From: Bacteroidota bacterium
Lineage (GTDB): Bacteria > Bacteroidota > Bacteroidia > Chitinophagales > LD1
DNA: 64,000 nucleotides
Direction of reading: 5' to 3'
Assembly: GCA_947475165.1 (NCBI GenBank)
Contig: CANJLD010000012.1
Coordinates: forward strand, 61,686-125,685
The notes beneath the pieces are model-generated. The model saw only the letters and a list, made by a program, of their open reading frames with translations. It did not search any database and was not told the DNA's origin. Position 1 is the stretch's first letter. Each line of letters opens with the position of its first letter. Positions 56,701-63,388 of the stretch are shown here, piece by piece. The translations under genes were made by a program, and so were the position numbers.

Positions 56701-58190
56701 ATTTAAACGGATGCTCCGGTACTGCTTCAACTTCTGTTATAGTAAATGCACCACCGGTTCCTTCGGCTTCAAATGCCGGCCTGTATTGTCAAGGTGGCTC
56801 TATACAGTTGAATTCCGGAGGAGGAGTATCTTACATATGGAGTGGCCCGAATGCATATTCGAATACAACACAAAACCCATCGCTTACCAACGCTACTGTT
56901 GCGATGTCGGGAACGTATACAGTAACAGCTACCAGTGCTGCAAACTGCACAGATACTGCATCTACTTTTGTAACGGTGATTCCCGCTATGATTCTTTCAA
57001 CCACCACTGGTAACGTTAGTTGTAACGGAGGCGCTAACGGAACTATCAACTTAACGGTGACCAACGGACAATCACCTTATACCTTTACCTGGAGCAATGC
57101 TGCCACCTCGCAAAATATTTCAGGTATTCCGGTAGGAAGTTATACGGTTACCGTTACAGATAATGCTGCTTGTACTGCAACTACCAGTGCTGTTATTTCT
57201 CAGCCAACAGCTTTAAACATTTCGGAAACTCATCTAAACGTTTTATGCAATGGTGTAGGCACCGGTTCAATTACTCTTACTGTTGCGGGCGGAACACCCG
57301 GTTACAATTACAATTGGAACGATGCCATTACTACACAAAACAGAATTAACCTGATTGCCGGAAATTATTCGGTTACTGTAACAGATGCAAATTCCTGCAC
57401 TGCCGCAACCAGTATAATTATTACCCAACCTCAGGGAATGAATCTTACCACTTCTTTCGTCAATCCAACGTGCGAAACAAATAACGCAGATGGTAGTATT
57501 GCATTGAATGTAACCGGTGGGTCTCTTCCTTATGCATACAATTGGTCGAATGGCTTTACCAGTACTAACTTGATTAACATCGGTCCGGGAAATTACGTGG
57601 TAACAATCAGCGATGCCAATACTTGTTCTGTAAGCGCAGCGTTTATGCTTGTTTATCAGTATGATTTTTCTGTTAGTGCCACACCTTCTGTAACCATATA
57701 CATTGGCGAAAACACTACGCTGGGTTATACGCTAAACGGCATTACAGGGAATTATGTAAGTGTGTGGAGCCCGTCTACAACTTTAAGTTGTATTGATTGT
57801 GTTAGTCCGGTCGCTTCTCCTGTTATTACAACTCTCTATCAAATTCAGGTGACAAACGATGCCGGATGCCTGGCAAATGATAACGTAACGGTTTATGTGG
57901 TTCCCGATTACAGCGTTTTTGTTCCTAATGTTTTTTCTCCAAACAGTGACGGAAACAATGATGTATTTGAAATTTATGGGAACTTAAAGGGTCTGGCATT
58001 TTTGGAAATCCAAATCTTTAACCGGTGGGGCGAAAAAGTTTTTGAAAGCAACGACCATCACTTTAAATGGGATGGAACATTTAAAGGTGCTGTGCAAAAC
58101 CCTGCCGTATTTGTGTGGCAGTTAAAACTCAGTTTCCTTGACGGACATAAAGAGGAGTTGCGAAAAGGTTCTGTTACTTTATTGAGGTAG
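50724..58190 (+). CDS. Giant repeat adhesin with T9SS type B (gliding-motility-associated) sorting domain, 2488 residues
   Basis: Signal peptide residues 1-22 are followed by two pre-peptidase-like beta domains (about 25-155 and 160-300), a Cys-rich beta region to about 515, one SprB-like repeat, then a tandem array (residues 585-2087) of two module families of 78-80 residues: 13 A modules with ICNGQSTTLAANATAGSG and 6 B modules with YSWSGPNAYSN. Three SprB-type repeats (for example CNGGANGTINLTVTNGQSPYTFTW) and a T9SS type B domain (VPNVFSPNSDGNNDVFEIYG, then IFNRWGEKVFES) close the protein. It should be exported by T9SS to the cell surface, like SprB-type gliding adhesins or related long surface filaments. 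It lies 5 bp after the small secreted gene. Confidence 0.93.
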   Translation: MGIKNFTLLFFFFLVGGSLIAQPANDLCSAAQSITPDGSCVSGTTVSAADNWTGTVGCQAAAGTHPEVWYSFVSTGNSYVGTVIASGSWSGNVEFTLVTGTCAGGFTAVGDACGASPLSVNIAGLTVGATYYFTVSEKGTANVGPFSVCSSTPLATIPSNDDCSNATSLGTLPAPGTCGSGVQTGTAVVVAGTNVAATEESPYVSLTGCGMASPANSVWYSFVQPVRGYGLTINVSGGTLANPNIALWSGTTCTSLSGVNCIVGSSNTATLTVSNGMIPGQTYYIQLSGNTGESGTYNLSVNAFQDCSDCLNASSLTVSPLPVNGMYDPGQTVSFCFHIDRWTQTVNNWLHGVQMAFGSGWDLPTLTTTPPAAYVSTSTFWGAVSPSSCGNWAYYPGGTTSSASGVTWPAGFYFDGVYTTNIFGTVTGCGSLTGNPGNNFGDGVPNSGLIITPPANQWNFCWTIKVKTGCNPGMSLSVAVNTSGDGESGSWTSIGCTNDPAVNFTAQISCCPPTMSSTGTCTGLSNGTATATPDGAAAPYTYSWSAGGQNTQTITGLAAGTYTVTVVDVNLCTATASVTVATNANPTVAPTATPATICNGASTTLAANATAGSGSISTYAWSIGLAGSVSGGSVSPTSNTTYTITVTNSNTCTATGTVTVTVNAKPTVAPTAAPSTICNGTSTTLAANAVAGSGSISTYAWSSGLAGNVAGGTVSPTTNTTYTVTVTNSNSCTVTGTVTVAVNAKPTIAPTATPTAICNGGSTTLAANATAGSGSISTYAWSSGLAGSISGGSVSPTTNTTYTVTVTNSNTCTATGTVSVTVNALPTVAPTAGPAIICVGQSTTLAANATAGSGSISTYAWSSGLGNVASGSVSPLTNTTYTITVTNSNGCTATASVSVTVNAKPTVAPTVAPSTICNGQSTTLAANATAGSGSISTYAWSTGLAGNVSGGNVSPTTNTTYTVTVTNSNSCTATGTVSVSVNANPTVSPSATGNICAGASATLAANATAGSGSISTYAWSSGLAGNVAGGTVSPASTTTYTVTVTNSNSCTVTGSVSVNVNATPTVALTATPAIICNGGTTTLAANATAGSGSITVYTWNGGVLGNVSGGSVSPTINTTYTVTVTNSNSCTATGIVSVTVNANPTVTPTVTPPAICNGQSTTLAANATAGSGSISTYAWSSGLAGNVSGGSVSPTTNTTYTVTVTNSNTCTVIGTVSVTVNTLPTVAPTATPATICNGQSTALVANATAGSGSISTYAWSSGLGNVASGSVSPTTNTTYTVTVTNSNSCTVTGTVSVTVNANPTVAPTATLATICNGQSTALAANATAGSGVISTYVWSSGLAGNVSAGSVSPITNTTYTVTVTNSNSCTVTGTVSVTVNANPTVAPTVAPSAICNGQSTTLAANATAGSGSISTYAWSSGLGNVASGSVSPTTNTTYTVTVTNSNTCTATASITVTINPLPSPTATNTGPYCATSTIQFNAGGGTSYSWSGPAAFANGTQNPTRANATLAMAGTYTVTVTDANGCSATATTTVVVNSSLTPVASNTGSYCVGGTVQLNIVGGNTYSWSGPNSFSDVNQNPSISNATTLMSGTYNVTATDLNGCSGTTSTNVVVNPLPSPSASNTGPYCAGVSIQLNSSGGNSYSWSGPNAYSNSTQNSTIANSTVTMSGIYSVTVTDVNGCTATVSTNVIVNANPTVAPSAAPVTICNGGSTTLSANATAGSGAISTYAWSSGLGNVAGGSVSPTTNTTYTITVTDVNACSVTGSVSVTVNANPTVTPTTTPSTICNGQSTTLSANGVAGSGTISAYTWSSGLVGNISGGSVSPTTNTTYTITVTNSNACTATGTVSVTVNQLPIPAASNNGPLCVGTTLQLNSSGGNSYSWSGPNAYTDGTQNPTVTNSTIALTGTYQVTVADLNGCSATASTNVVINNALVPVASNTGPYCPGTIVQLNITGGNSYSWSGPLGFTDASQNPTLANATTTMSGTYTVTATDLNGCSGTASTSVIVNAPPVPSASNAGLYCQGGSIQLNSGGGVSYIWSGPNAYSNTTQNPSLTNATVAMSGTYTVTATSAANCTDTASTFVTVIPAMILSTTTGNVSCNGGANGTINLTVTNGQSPYTFTWSNAATSQNISGIPVGSYTVTVTDNAACTATTSAVISQPTALNISETHLNVLCNGVGTGSITLTVAGGTPGYNYNWNDAITTQNRINLIAGNYSVTVTDANSCTAATSIIITQPQGMNLTTSFVNPTCETNNADGSIALNVTGGSLPYAYNWSNGFTSTNLINIGPGNYVVTISDANTCSVSAAFMLVYQYDFSVSATPSVTIYIGENTTLGYTLNGITGNYVSVWSPSTTLSCIDCVSPVASPVITTLYQIQVTNDAGCLANDNVTVYVVPDYSVFVPNVFSPNSDGNNDVFEIYGNLKGLAFLEIQIFNRWGEKVFESNDHHFKWDGTFKGAVQNPAVFVWQLKLSFLDGHKEELRKGSVTLLR
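52476..56984 (+). repeat. Tandem 78-80-residue module array inside the giant adhesin (A x11, B x3, A x2, B x3)
   Basis: A modules run from 52476 to 55103 (11 copies), B1-B3 from 55104 to 55805, A12-A13 from 55806 to 56282 and B4-B6 from 56283 to 56984. Copies are near-identical in protein but use different synonymous codons. The blocks 54627-55805 (A10, A11, B1-B3) and 55806-56984 (A12, A13, B4-B6) are both exactly 1179 bp and B1-B3 match B4-B6 in order, so a five-module unit appears to be duplicated. Confidence 0.9.
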
Positions 58191-58497
58191 ATGCAGAATA
58201 TGTCTCCTGCGATATCCGGTAATTTTCACCTTCACTTCTCCCATGTAATACTCCACAAAAGTTGGCTGAAAGTTAAGTGAAAGAAATAGCTAGAGAATTA
58301 ATTAATTGACAATCACTTAAAAAGTTCGATAAAGAGACGCGGAAGGGTACAAGCCCAGAGAGGGTTTCAGCGTTTTCGTTGAAACCCTTTTTTTTGTCAA
58401 ATTTAAGGGGTGACGCCTGGGGTAACGCGAAGTGTTTCCCTTGTAAAACAAAATTCCAAATTTTATTGTATATAACATTACACCATTTTATGGCTTA
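58191..58497. other. 307-bp intergenic region after the adhesin gene
   Basis: It contains one strong terminator hairpin (58362-58396) about 170 bp after the adhesin stop, preceded by a GC-richer stretch (GACGCGGAAGGGTACAAGCCC) of unknown nature. No coding frame is supported. A small RNA ending at the terminator is possible but not shown. Confidence 0.6.
58362..58396 (+). terminator. Hairpin terminator AGGGTTTCA...TGAAACCCT with T-run
   Basis: A 9-bp stem (AGGGTTTCA and TGAAACCCT) with a 10-nt loop is followed by eight T. It is the first terminator downstream of the adhesin, though about 170 bp from its stop. Confidence 0.85.
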
Positions 58498-58740
58498 CTA
58501 TCGTTTATACTTGTTAATGCTTACTGAAAATCTCTTGGTTGATTTACTAATGATATAATCTTCAATGCTTTTTCTATCATAACGAAATTCGCTACCGATT
58601 TTCGCGTAACGAATTACTCCGCTTTCTCTCAGTTTTTTCATCGAATTACGAGACTTCAATCCAACAAGTTGTCGTGCTTCTTCCGGTGATAGCCAAATTT
58701 TATCGACCGGTAATTTTTTTAGTGCTGCAAAAGTGTTCAA
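58498..58740 (-). CDS. Excisionase-family helix-turn-helix DNA-binding protein
   Basis: The 80-residue protein has a winged-helix (HTH_17-like) core with WLSPEEARQLVGLKSRNSMKKLRESGVIRYAKIGSEFRYDRKSIEDY in the standard order: helix, recognition helix, beta hairpin with basic residues (only landmarks of the motif are given). Such proteins help integrases excise mobile elements or regulate them. No integrase is adjacent, so this is an orphan. It lies between the adhesin and the amt gene on the opposite strand, about 8.5 kb from the tRNA-Leu remnant. Confidence 0.75.
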   Translation of the reverse strand: MNTFAALKKLPVDKIWLSPEEARQLVGLKSRNSMKKLRESGVIRYAKIGSEFRYDRKSIEDYIISKSTKRFSVSINKYKR

Positions 58741-59040
58741 AAATGATCAATACTAAAAAGTCGCGCTCGTCTAATGAATGACGGTTCTTGGGAAACAATT
58801 ACCTTTAAACATTCGGTTTATTTTCGACTAGCTAAGTAAAGTGCTCCTTTTATTTTTGGAATATCAATACATGAAAATAGTTGAATTGGCCCGATGAAGT
58901 GAATAATTTATACCTACTCTTTTCTTTTTGGCGGATACGGCAGAAACAAAAATATTGCAATAATATTTGTGGTGGGGCCTGATAATCACATAATATCCAT
59001 AAAATGTTTAGAACTTTACACTTAATTGTTATCATTTTTA
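58741..59040. other. Intergenic region upstream of amt
   Basis: No gene is seen on either strand. A partly symmetric AT-rich segment (around 58951-58970, ATATTGCAATAATATT) is the only structure, and it is weak. Confidence 0.6.
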
Positions 59041-59048
59041 TAATTTTG
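59041..59048 (+). promoter_or_regulatory. -7 promoter box (TAATTTTG) of amt
   Basis: TAATTTTG fits TAnnTTTG and lies 34 bp before ATG 59082. An AT-rich stretch without a clear -33 motif is upstream. Confidence 0.6.
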
Positions 59049-59081
59049 CCACAATTAAAAACATAAATATATTTCCTTAAT

Positions 59082-60416
59082 ATGAAATCAAAATACCTAC
59101 TCCCCTTTCTTGTATTATCATTTGTTTGCTGTCTGGGTATATTTTATCCCCCTATTGTTGCAACCACTACCGATACAGGTATAAACTTTGCAGATATTGC
59201 TTGGATGCTTACCGCCTCAGGGCTTGTATTGCTAATGACTCCCGGTCTTTCCTTCTTCTACGGAGGAATGGTAAGTAAGAAGAATATTATTTCCACCATG
59301 CTGCAAAGTTTTATTGCCTTAGGTGTTATCACTATACTTTATGTATTTGTTGGTTTCAGCCTTTGCTTTGGAGACAGTTTTCACGGCCTCATTGGAAATC
59401 CATTTACATTCTTCATGTTTCGAAATGTAGGATTAAACACGAACGCTTCGCTGTCGCCAACGATTCCGCTGTTATTATTTGCACTTTTCCAGCTAAAGTT
59501 TGCAATTATTACGCCAGCTATTATCACGGGAAGTTTTGCTGAGCGGGTTAGATTCAATGCTTATCTTTTATTTATTTGTCTGTTTTCTATATTCATTTAT
59601 GCTCCGCTTGCACATTGGACCTGGCATCCCCAAGGATTCTTACGTGTTTGGGGTGTTCTTGATTTTGCAGGAGGGACAGTCGTTCACATGAGTGCCGGAT
59701 TTGCTGCGTTGGCCGGGGCAATGGTTCTGGGGCAAAGAACATCGTATGGAGATAGTAAACATTCAGAGCCGGCTAACATTCCTTTTGTAATTATTGGAAC
59801 AGGATTGCTTTGGTTTGGTTGGTTTGGGTTCAATGCGGGTTCCGCGCTAGGGGCCAACGTAACCGCAGTGCTTGCTTTTGCTACAACTATTGTAGCCAGT
59901 GCCGCAGCGATGATGACCTGGATATTTTTTGATGCCATGCGCGGTAAGAAGGTTTCTGCGTTGGGCGCGTGTATCGGTGCAGTGGTTGGTCTCGTTGCAA
60001 TTACACCTGCTGCAGGTTATGTAACCGTTCCACAAGCTTTGTTTGTAGGATTTATTTCTTCACTCATCAGTAATATGGCTGTACGGGCAAAGAACAAATC
60101 AAATTTAGATGATACGCTGGATGTTTTCCCGTGTCATGGTATTGGTGGCATATCGGGAATGCTGCTTACAGGAATTTTTGCAAAAGATGTTGGATTGTTT
60201 TACGGCCACACGTCTATCTTCTTTTATCACATCTTGGCACTTGTAATCGTAAGCGGATATACGTTTTTCGGTTCTTATATTCTATATAAAATCACCGACA
60301 AAATCGTTCCACTTCGCGTAAGCCTGCAAGATGAAAAAGACGGACTAGATTATACGCAACACGGTGAAACTTACAAGTTGAAGAAGCCATTGATTGAAAC
60401 GGCAGGGGTAAATTAA
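59082..60416 (+). CDS. amt: Ammonium transporter (Amt family)
   Basis: The 444-residue protein starts with a cleavable hydrophobic segment, then eleven membrane helices of the Amt/Rh fold. The motifs DIAWMLTASGLVLLMTPGLSFFYGG near the start, AHWTWHPQGFL, and FPCHGIGGISGMLLTGIF, with the twin-histidine pore residues (H in the last motif pairing with one further upstream), are present. It moves ammonium or ammonia into the cell. No glnK/PII gene is adjacent, which differs from the common amt-glnK pair. A TAATTTTG promoter box and a strong terminator frame it as a single-gene transcript. Confidence 0.96.
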   Translation: MKSKYLLPFLVLSFVCCLGIFYPPIVATTTDTGINFADIAWMLTASGLVLLMTPGLSFFYGGMVSKKNIISTMLQSFIALGVITILYVFVGFSLCFGDSFHGLIGNPFTFFMFRNVGLNTNASLSPTIPLLLFALFQLKFAIITPAIITGSFAERVRFNAYLLFICLFSIFIYAPLAHWTWHPQGFLRVWGVLDFAGGTVVHMSAGFAALAGAMVLGQRTSYGDSKHSEPANIPFVIIGTGLLWFGWFGFNAGSALGANVTAVLAFATTIVASAAAMMTWIFFDAMRGKKVSALGACIGAVVGLVAITPAAGYVTVPQALFVGFISSLISNMAVRAKNKSNLDDTLDVFPCHGIGGISGMLLTGIFAKDVGLFYGHTSIFFYHILALVIVSGYTFFGSYILYKITDKIVPLRVSLQDEKDGLDYTQHGETYKLKKPLIETAGVN

Positions 60417-60429
60417 ATTTGTGACACAT

Positions 60430-60471
60430 AAACAGAAAGGAGTTCCATTTTAATGGAACTCCTTTCTGTTT
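60430..60471 (+). terminator. Strong terminator after amt
   Basis: The arms are about 20 bp, with AGAAAGGAGTTCCATT and AATGGAACTCCTTTCT as their cores, around a 2-nt loop. The stop codon of amt is 13 bp upstream. Confidence 0.85.
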
Positions 60472-60560
60472 ATTAACCTGACAGCAATATAAAAAGAACA
60501 GTAAAATTTCCATACTTCGATTCCTTCGAGCTTAGGGATAGTTCCGTATTTGACTGATTT

Positions 60561-60668
60561 CTATTTCTTCCTTTTCTTTATTTCAATACTTCTCATTTCC
60601 ATTCCACATTTTTTGCATTTGCCCCCTAAATCGTGGCAATAAACACAATATAACGTGCCCTCTGTCAT
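60561..60668 (-). CDS. 35-residue zinc-ribbon microprotein in a Cys-rich operon
   Basis: ATG 60668 lies 13 bp after the stop of the upstream Cys-rich gene on the same strand, and the frame ends at TAG 60563-60561. The product has paired cysteines in YCVYC and KCKKCGMEM, spaced to form a zinc ribbon, and a basic tail (IKKRKK). KCKKCGMEM resembles the GKCPKCGM signature of the heavy-metal-binding domain (HMBD) family, which suggests metal binding. It has no signal peptide. Being short, it would be missed by most gene callers; evidence for translation is only the context and the cysteine pattern. Confidence 0.55.
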   Translation of the reverse strand: MTEGTLYCVYCHDLGGKCKKCGMEMRSIEIKKRKK

Positions 60669-60681
60669 AAGGCTTGTGGTA

Positions 60682-60897
60682 CTATGTGGGCACTGGCGGT
60701 ATTGTCCAATCGCATTTGCTGCAGCAATACTTTAGATCAGTTGCCGATGCTTCCAAGGCAATCTTATGGTTTGGACAGGCTTCTCCTTTCGAGGAACAAT
60801 AATCACACTTAGGACAACAATATTTTGTTTCGGATGATTGTGAATAGACAAATGCAGCTAACAGGATGGCTATTATCAATATAGCGGTATTTTTCAT
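60682..60897 (-). CDS. Secreted 71-residue Cys-rich metal-binding-like protein
   Basis: ATG 60897 gives a signal peptide (MKNTAILIIAILLAAFVYSQ); the frame is open to 60963. The mature part has eight cysteines in two blocks: YCCPKCDYCSSKGEACPNHKIAL and YCCSKCDW, close to the HMBD or YHS-like pattern for binding metal ions. The 35-residue zinc-ribbon microprotein is encoded 13 bp downstream. An 11-bp perfect inverted repeat lies 64-91 bp upstream of the ATG, and a box TTACTTTG (one mismatch to TAnnTTTG) lies between them. A role in metal handling is an inference. Confidence 0.75.
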   Translation of the reverse strand: MKNTAILIIAILLAAFVYSQSSETKYCCPKCDYCSSKGEACPNHKIALEASATDLKYCCSKCDWTIPPVPT

Positions 60898-60960
60898 AGG
60901 ATATGTTTTAGTGATTAGATTGAACCCAAAGTAAGTCACGAAATTGCCTCTTGAAAATGA

Positions 60961-60988
60961 CAATACTCATACCTTGCTATGAGTATTG
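60961..60988. promoter_or_regulatory. Perfect 11-bp inverted repeat upstream of the Cys-rich operon (possible operator)
   Basis: CAATACTCATA and TATGAGTATTG flank a CCTTGC spacer. It sits upstream of the -7-like box of the Cys-rich gene, where a repressor or activator could bind. No regulator gene is adjacent. Confidence 0.5.
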
Positions 60989-61053
60989 TACGATAATGCA
61001 ATGGGAAGGAAAAAGTAATTAAATCCCCTATAAAGAAAAGGTCGGGGGAAATA

Positions 61054-61103
61054 TGCAAAAGCCGGGCAAACTGACCACCTAAGGCCGGAGCAAACTGACC
61101 ACT
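61054..61103. repeat. IS21-family terminal region with two direct repeats
   Basis: GCAAACTGACCAC occurs twice (61066-61078 and 61090-61102), each after GCCGG. The period is 24 bp. Multiple such repeats are typical of the ends of IS21-family elements, and TG at 61054 fits the 5'-TG end. Confidence 0.75.
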
Positions 61104-61176
61104 GATTTTGCTGGCGAAGATTTTAGAAGTTCATACATTTTCGAGTGGTTATATAAATACAAATATACAGTTTAAT

Positions 61177-61926
61177 CTACGTTGTTATCATTTCGGAGCT
61201 GTTACTGGATTTTTTTCTCAGCGATTCCCCCTTTAAATCTAACCGGTGCGCTTCATGTATGATTCTGTCCAGAATGGCGTCAGCCACCGTTTTCTCTCCT
61301 ATTATATCATGCCACTTACTGACGGGAACCTGTGATGTAATAATAGTAGAACTCTTGCCATGCCGGTCTTCAATAATCTCCATCAGCATTGCGCGGCTTG
61401 GTCCATCTAAGGGTTGTAAGCCAAAGTCATCAAGTATGAGAAGGTGCTGTCGCTCTATCTTGGCTATCTCCTTAATGTAAGAGCCATCGGCTTTAGCCAT
61501 TTTCAGTTTACCAAAAAGCTTTGCTGTGCTGTAGTAGGCTACCTTATAGCCGAAGCTACAAGCCTGGTGGCCGAGAGCAGAGGCAATATAGCTCTTGCCG
61601 ATTCCGGTACTGCCGGTTATCAGTATATTCTCGTTCTTGTCAATAAACTTGCATTCTGCAAAGCGCATGATGAGGTTCTTATCTACGTTACGACCGGTAT
61701 GGTAATGCAGTTCTTCCAGCGCAGCCTTGTAGCGGAAGCGGGCATTTTTAAGATGCCGCTCTATGTTCCTGTTTTGCCGATCGTCCCATTCGGCCTCAAT
61801 GAGGTTAGCAATCATTTCATCTGGAGTGTAGTCCTCCAGCTTGCCTGATTCCAGGTTTGTTTTAAAAGTCCGGAACATGCCGAAGAACTTCATCTTCCGC
61901 ATTTTTTCTAAAGTTGTTGCATTCAT
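61177..61926 (-). CDS. istB: IS21 helper ATPase IstB
   Basis: The 249-residue AAA+ protein has the Walker A GSTGIGKS at residues 105-112 and Walker B LLILDDFGLQPLD, then the sensor region ITSQVPVSKW and the C-terminal arginine-finger area HRLDLKGESLRKK. IstB assists the IstA transposase in target selection and strand transfer. The gene seems intact, including its start at ATG 61926. It is 29 bp downstream of the istA fragment. Confidence 0.95.
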   Translation of the reverse strand: MNATTLEKMRKMKFFGMFRTFKTNLESGKLEDYTPDEMIANLIEAEWDDRQNRNIERHLKNARFRYKAALEELHYHTGRNVDKNLIMRFAECKFIDKNENILITGSTGIGKSYIASALGHQACSFGYKVAYYSTAKLFGKLKMAKADGSYIKEIAKIERQHLLILDDFGLQPLDGPSRAMLMEIIEDRHGKSSTIITSQVPVSKWHDIIGEKTVADAILDRIIHEAHRLDLKGESLRKKSSNSSEMITT

Positions 61927-61955
61927 ATTTCTGTTTTTTTAGTGACTTGTTTGGT

Positions 61956-62772
61956 TTACTGATAGTATTCTTCTCCCCGTATATTCTCATGCAGGGGCAT
62001 CTCCATTGGTTTGTTTTCTTCGGTTTCATCTAACTTATCCATTCCTCTTTCCAGTATAGTCTGGATGGTTTTGTAGTTGTAGATACCATAGCCTAATGCC
62101 CGCTGGCAGGCTTTTATCAGCCGTTCGTTTCCTACCTTCTTGGCAAAGCTTAATATACCCACACAGGATTTGTACGCTTGCTCCGGGTGTTGTTTCCGGT
62201 CGAGTATTTTAAGGATATAGAGGTTTACATCCTCGTGTATACCGGTAGCCCAGCTCAGGAAGCGTTCCGGTGTCCAGTCGCTTACAAAGCGATGGGCAGA
62301 GGCCAGGTGGTCTTTTTCGGTGGTGTAGTTATAGGGGCTCTTGGTGCGTGGATGTACTGCGATACGTTCATAGTGATAGAAGACTTCCACAGTGTTACGG
62401 GAGTACATCAGTTTCACTTTTTTACCAATGAAGCGATAGGGAACACTGTAGTAGTGTTTATCAACGCTCATGGATACATGTCCGTTCTTCATCACCGTAG
62501 CAAAGAGTTGTTTTTTTAATTCATACCGTAGTGGTGGTAAGGGAGCCAGGGTTTGCCGTTCAACTTCTTCAAACTGTTGTCTGCGGCTGTAATTGCGGCC
62601 CCGGAGCAGGGTAAGGTTATGTTCTTCCAGTGCAACGAGTATGGCCTTGTTGAGTTCCTCCAGGGTAAAGTATTCTCCGGTCCGGAGCTTAGCGTAGATG
62701 CGGCTGTAAATGATTTTTACAGCACCTTCCACCAAGGCTTTATCCTTTGGCCGATAAGCTCTGGCCGGTAAG
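61956..62772 (-). pseudogene. istA: IstA transposase fragment (C-terminal half)
   Basis: From TTILPARAYRPKDKALVEGAVK onward the sequence matches the end of the IstA catalytic domain and the C-terminal beta-barrel and helical region, through to KPMEMPLHENIR. The HTH and first acidic residues of the DDE core are lost upstream of 62772; the apparent start in a frame continuing to 62828 belongs to the adjoining lipoprotein gene. The element therefore cannot transpose on its own. Confidence 0.88.
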
Positions 62773-62998
62773 ATAGTTGTGCTGTGTTTCCCGCATCTAC
62801 ACTGTTTAAATCTATGCCAAAAGTACAATCAGGCGTACCATCGTTATCAATATCATAAGCTTTAAAATCATTATTAGCCCCGATAAAAGTCTCATTAACA
62901 TTCAAATAAGCAAAAGTTGCAGGAGTGTTTTGATTGTTTTTAGTGCAACCAGAATAAAGAAGGATAATACCAACTAATAAAAGATAGGTTTTTTTCAT
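62770..62998 (-). pseudogene. 5' fragment of a lipoprotein gene cut by the IS21 remnant
   Basis: ATG 62998 gives a lipoprotein signal (MKKTYLLLVGIILLYSGC), then about 55 residues with a calcium-binding-like acidic turn (DIDNDGTPDCTFGIDLN). At about 62770 the native sequence ends and IS21 sequence follows; the frame reads on to an out-of-context stop at 62717. The gene is a truncated pseudogene. The small lipoproteins downstream on the opposite strand are unrelated in sequence. Confidence 0.8.
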
Positions 62999-63158
62999 TG
63001 CTCGAAATTTTATCGAAAGTAGTAAATTCCAGTATACCTTTCCTTACTGTCGGGCTCAGGAGCTCTTCTGAGCTACTGTAATGTAAGATTTATACTAGTA
63101 GGTGGATATATTCATACTTTGCCAAAATGCTTTGGGCATTTGTTTTTATATTCACTTT

Positions 63159-63362
63159 ATGAAACAGATATTGGTTGTTGCTCTTATAGCAATTTCTTTC
63201 TCCTCTTGTACGAAGTGTTACAAATGCCACAATAGTGTCCAAACTGTTAAAGTATGCGAGGGCGACCAAAGGTATAATTACGCTAAGCAGTATGGACGGT
63301 TTCCCGATTTTAATAATGCAGCGAGTAGTGACGGGTATATTGATTGTAAGCCTACTATTTAA
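63159..63362 (+). CDS. Small Cys-rich lipoprotein (67 residues)
   Basis: ATG 63159 (MKQILVVALIAISFSSC) gives a lipoprotein signal; the open frame continues to 63102. The short mature part has CTKCYKC next to the lipidation site, another Cys in TVKVC, and a C-terminal IDCK. The arrangement CxKxYxC...KxC...CK is shared with the next gene, suggesting a duplicated pair. The function is unknown; similar small lipoproteins with this opening are numerous in this phylum. The next gene starts 26 bp downstream. Confidence 0.7.
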   Translation: MKQILVVALIAISFSSCTKCYKCHNSVQTVKVCEGDQRYNYAKQYGRFPDFNNAASSDGYIDCKPTI

Positions 63363-63388
63363 CCGTTACAGAAACAGAAATTCACATA

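Larger units (their letters stand above)
61054..62772 (-). mobile_element. IS21-family insertion sequence remnant (istB intact, istA truncated)
   Basis: The right end (61054-61103), istB and the C-terminal half of istA are present. The left end and the first half of istA are missing: homology stops at about 62772, where sequence of a lipoprotein gene begins. Confidence 0.85.

Noticed and set aside
52476..56984. CRISPR array or satellite DNA
   Set aside because: The repeats are about 235 bp, in frame within one long gene, and have no constant-length spacers.
61021..61050. Fifth copy of the stop-adjacent palindromic repeat
   Set aside because: AAATCCCCTATAAAG and GTCGGGGG recall the repeat, but the palindrome core is missing and no stop codon is at its end.
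62717..62828. Extended istA start and extended lipoprotein C-terminus
   Set aside because: Both frames run across the breakpoint at about 62770 into the other gene; neither extension belongs to the original protein.
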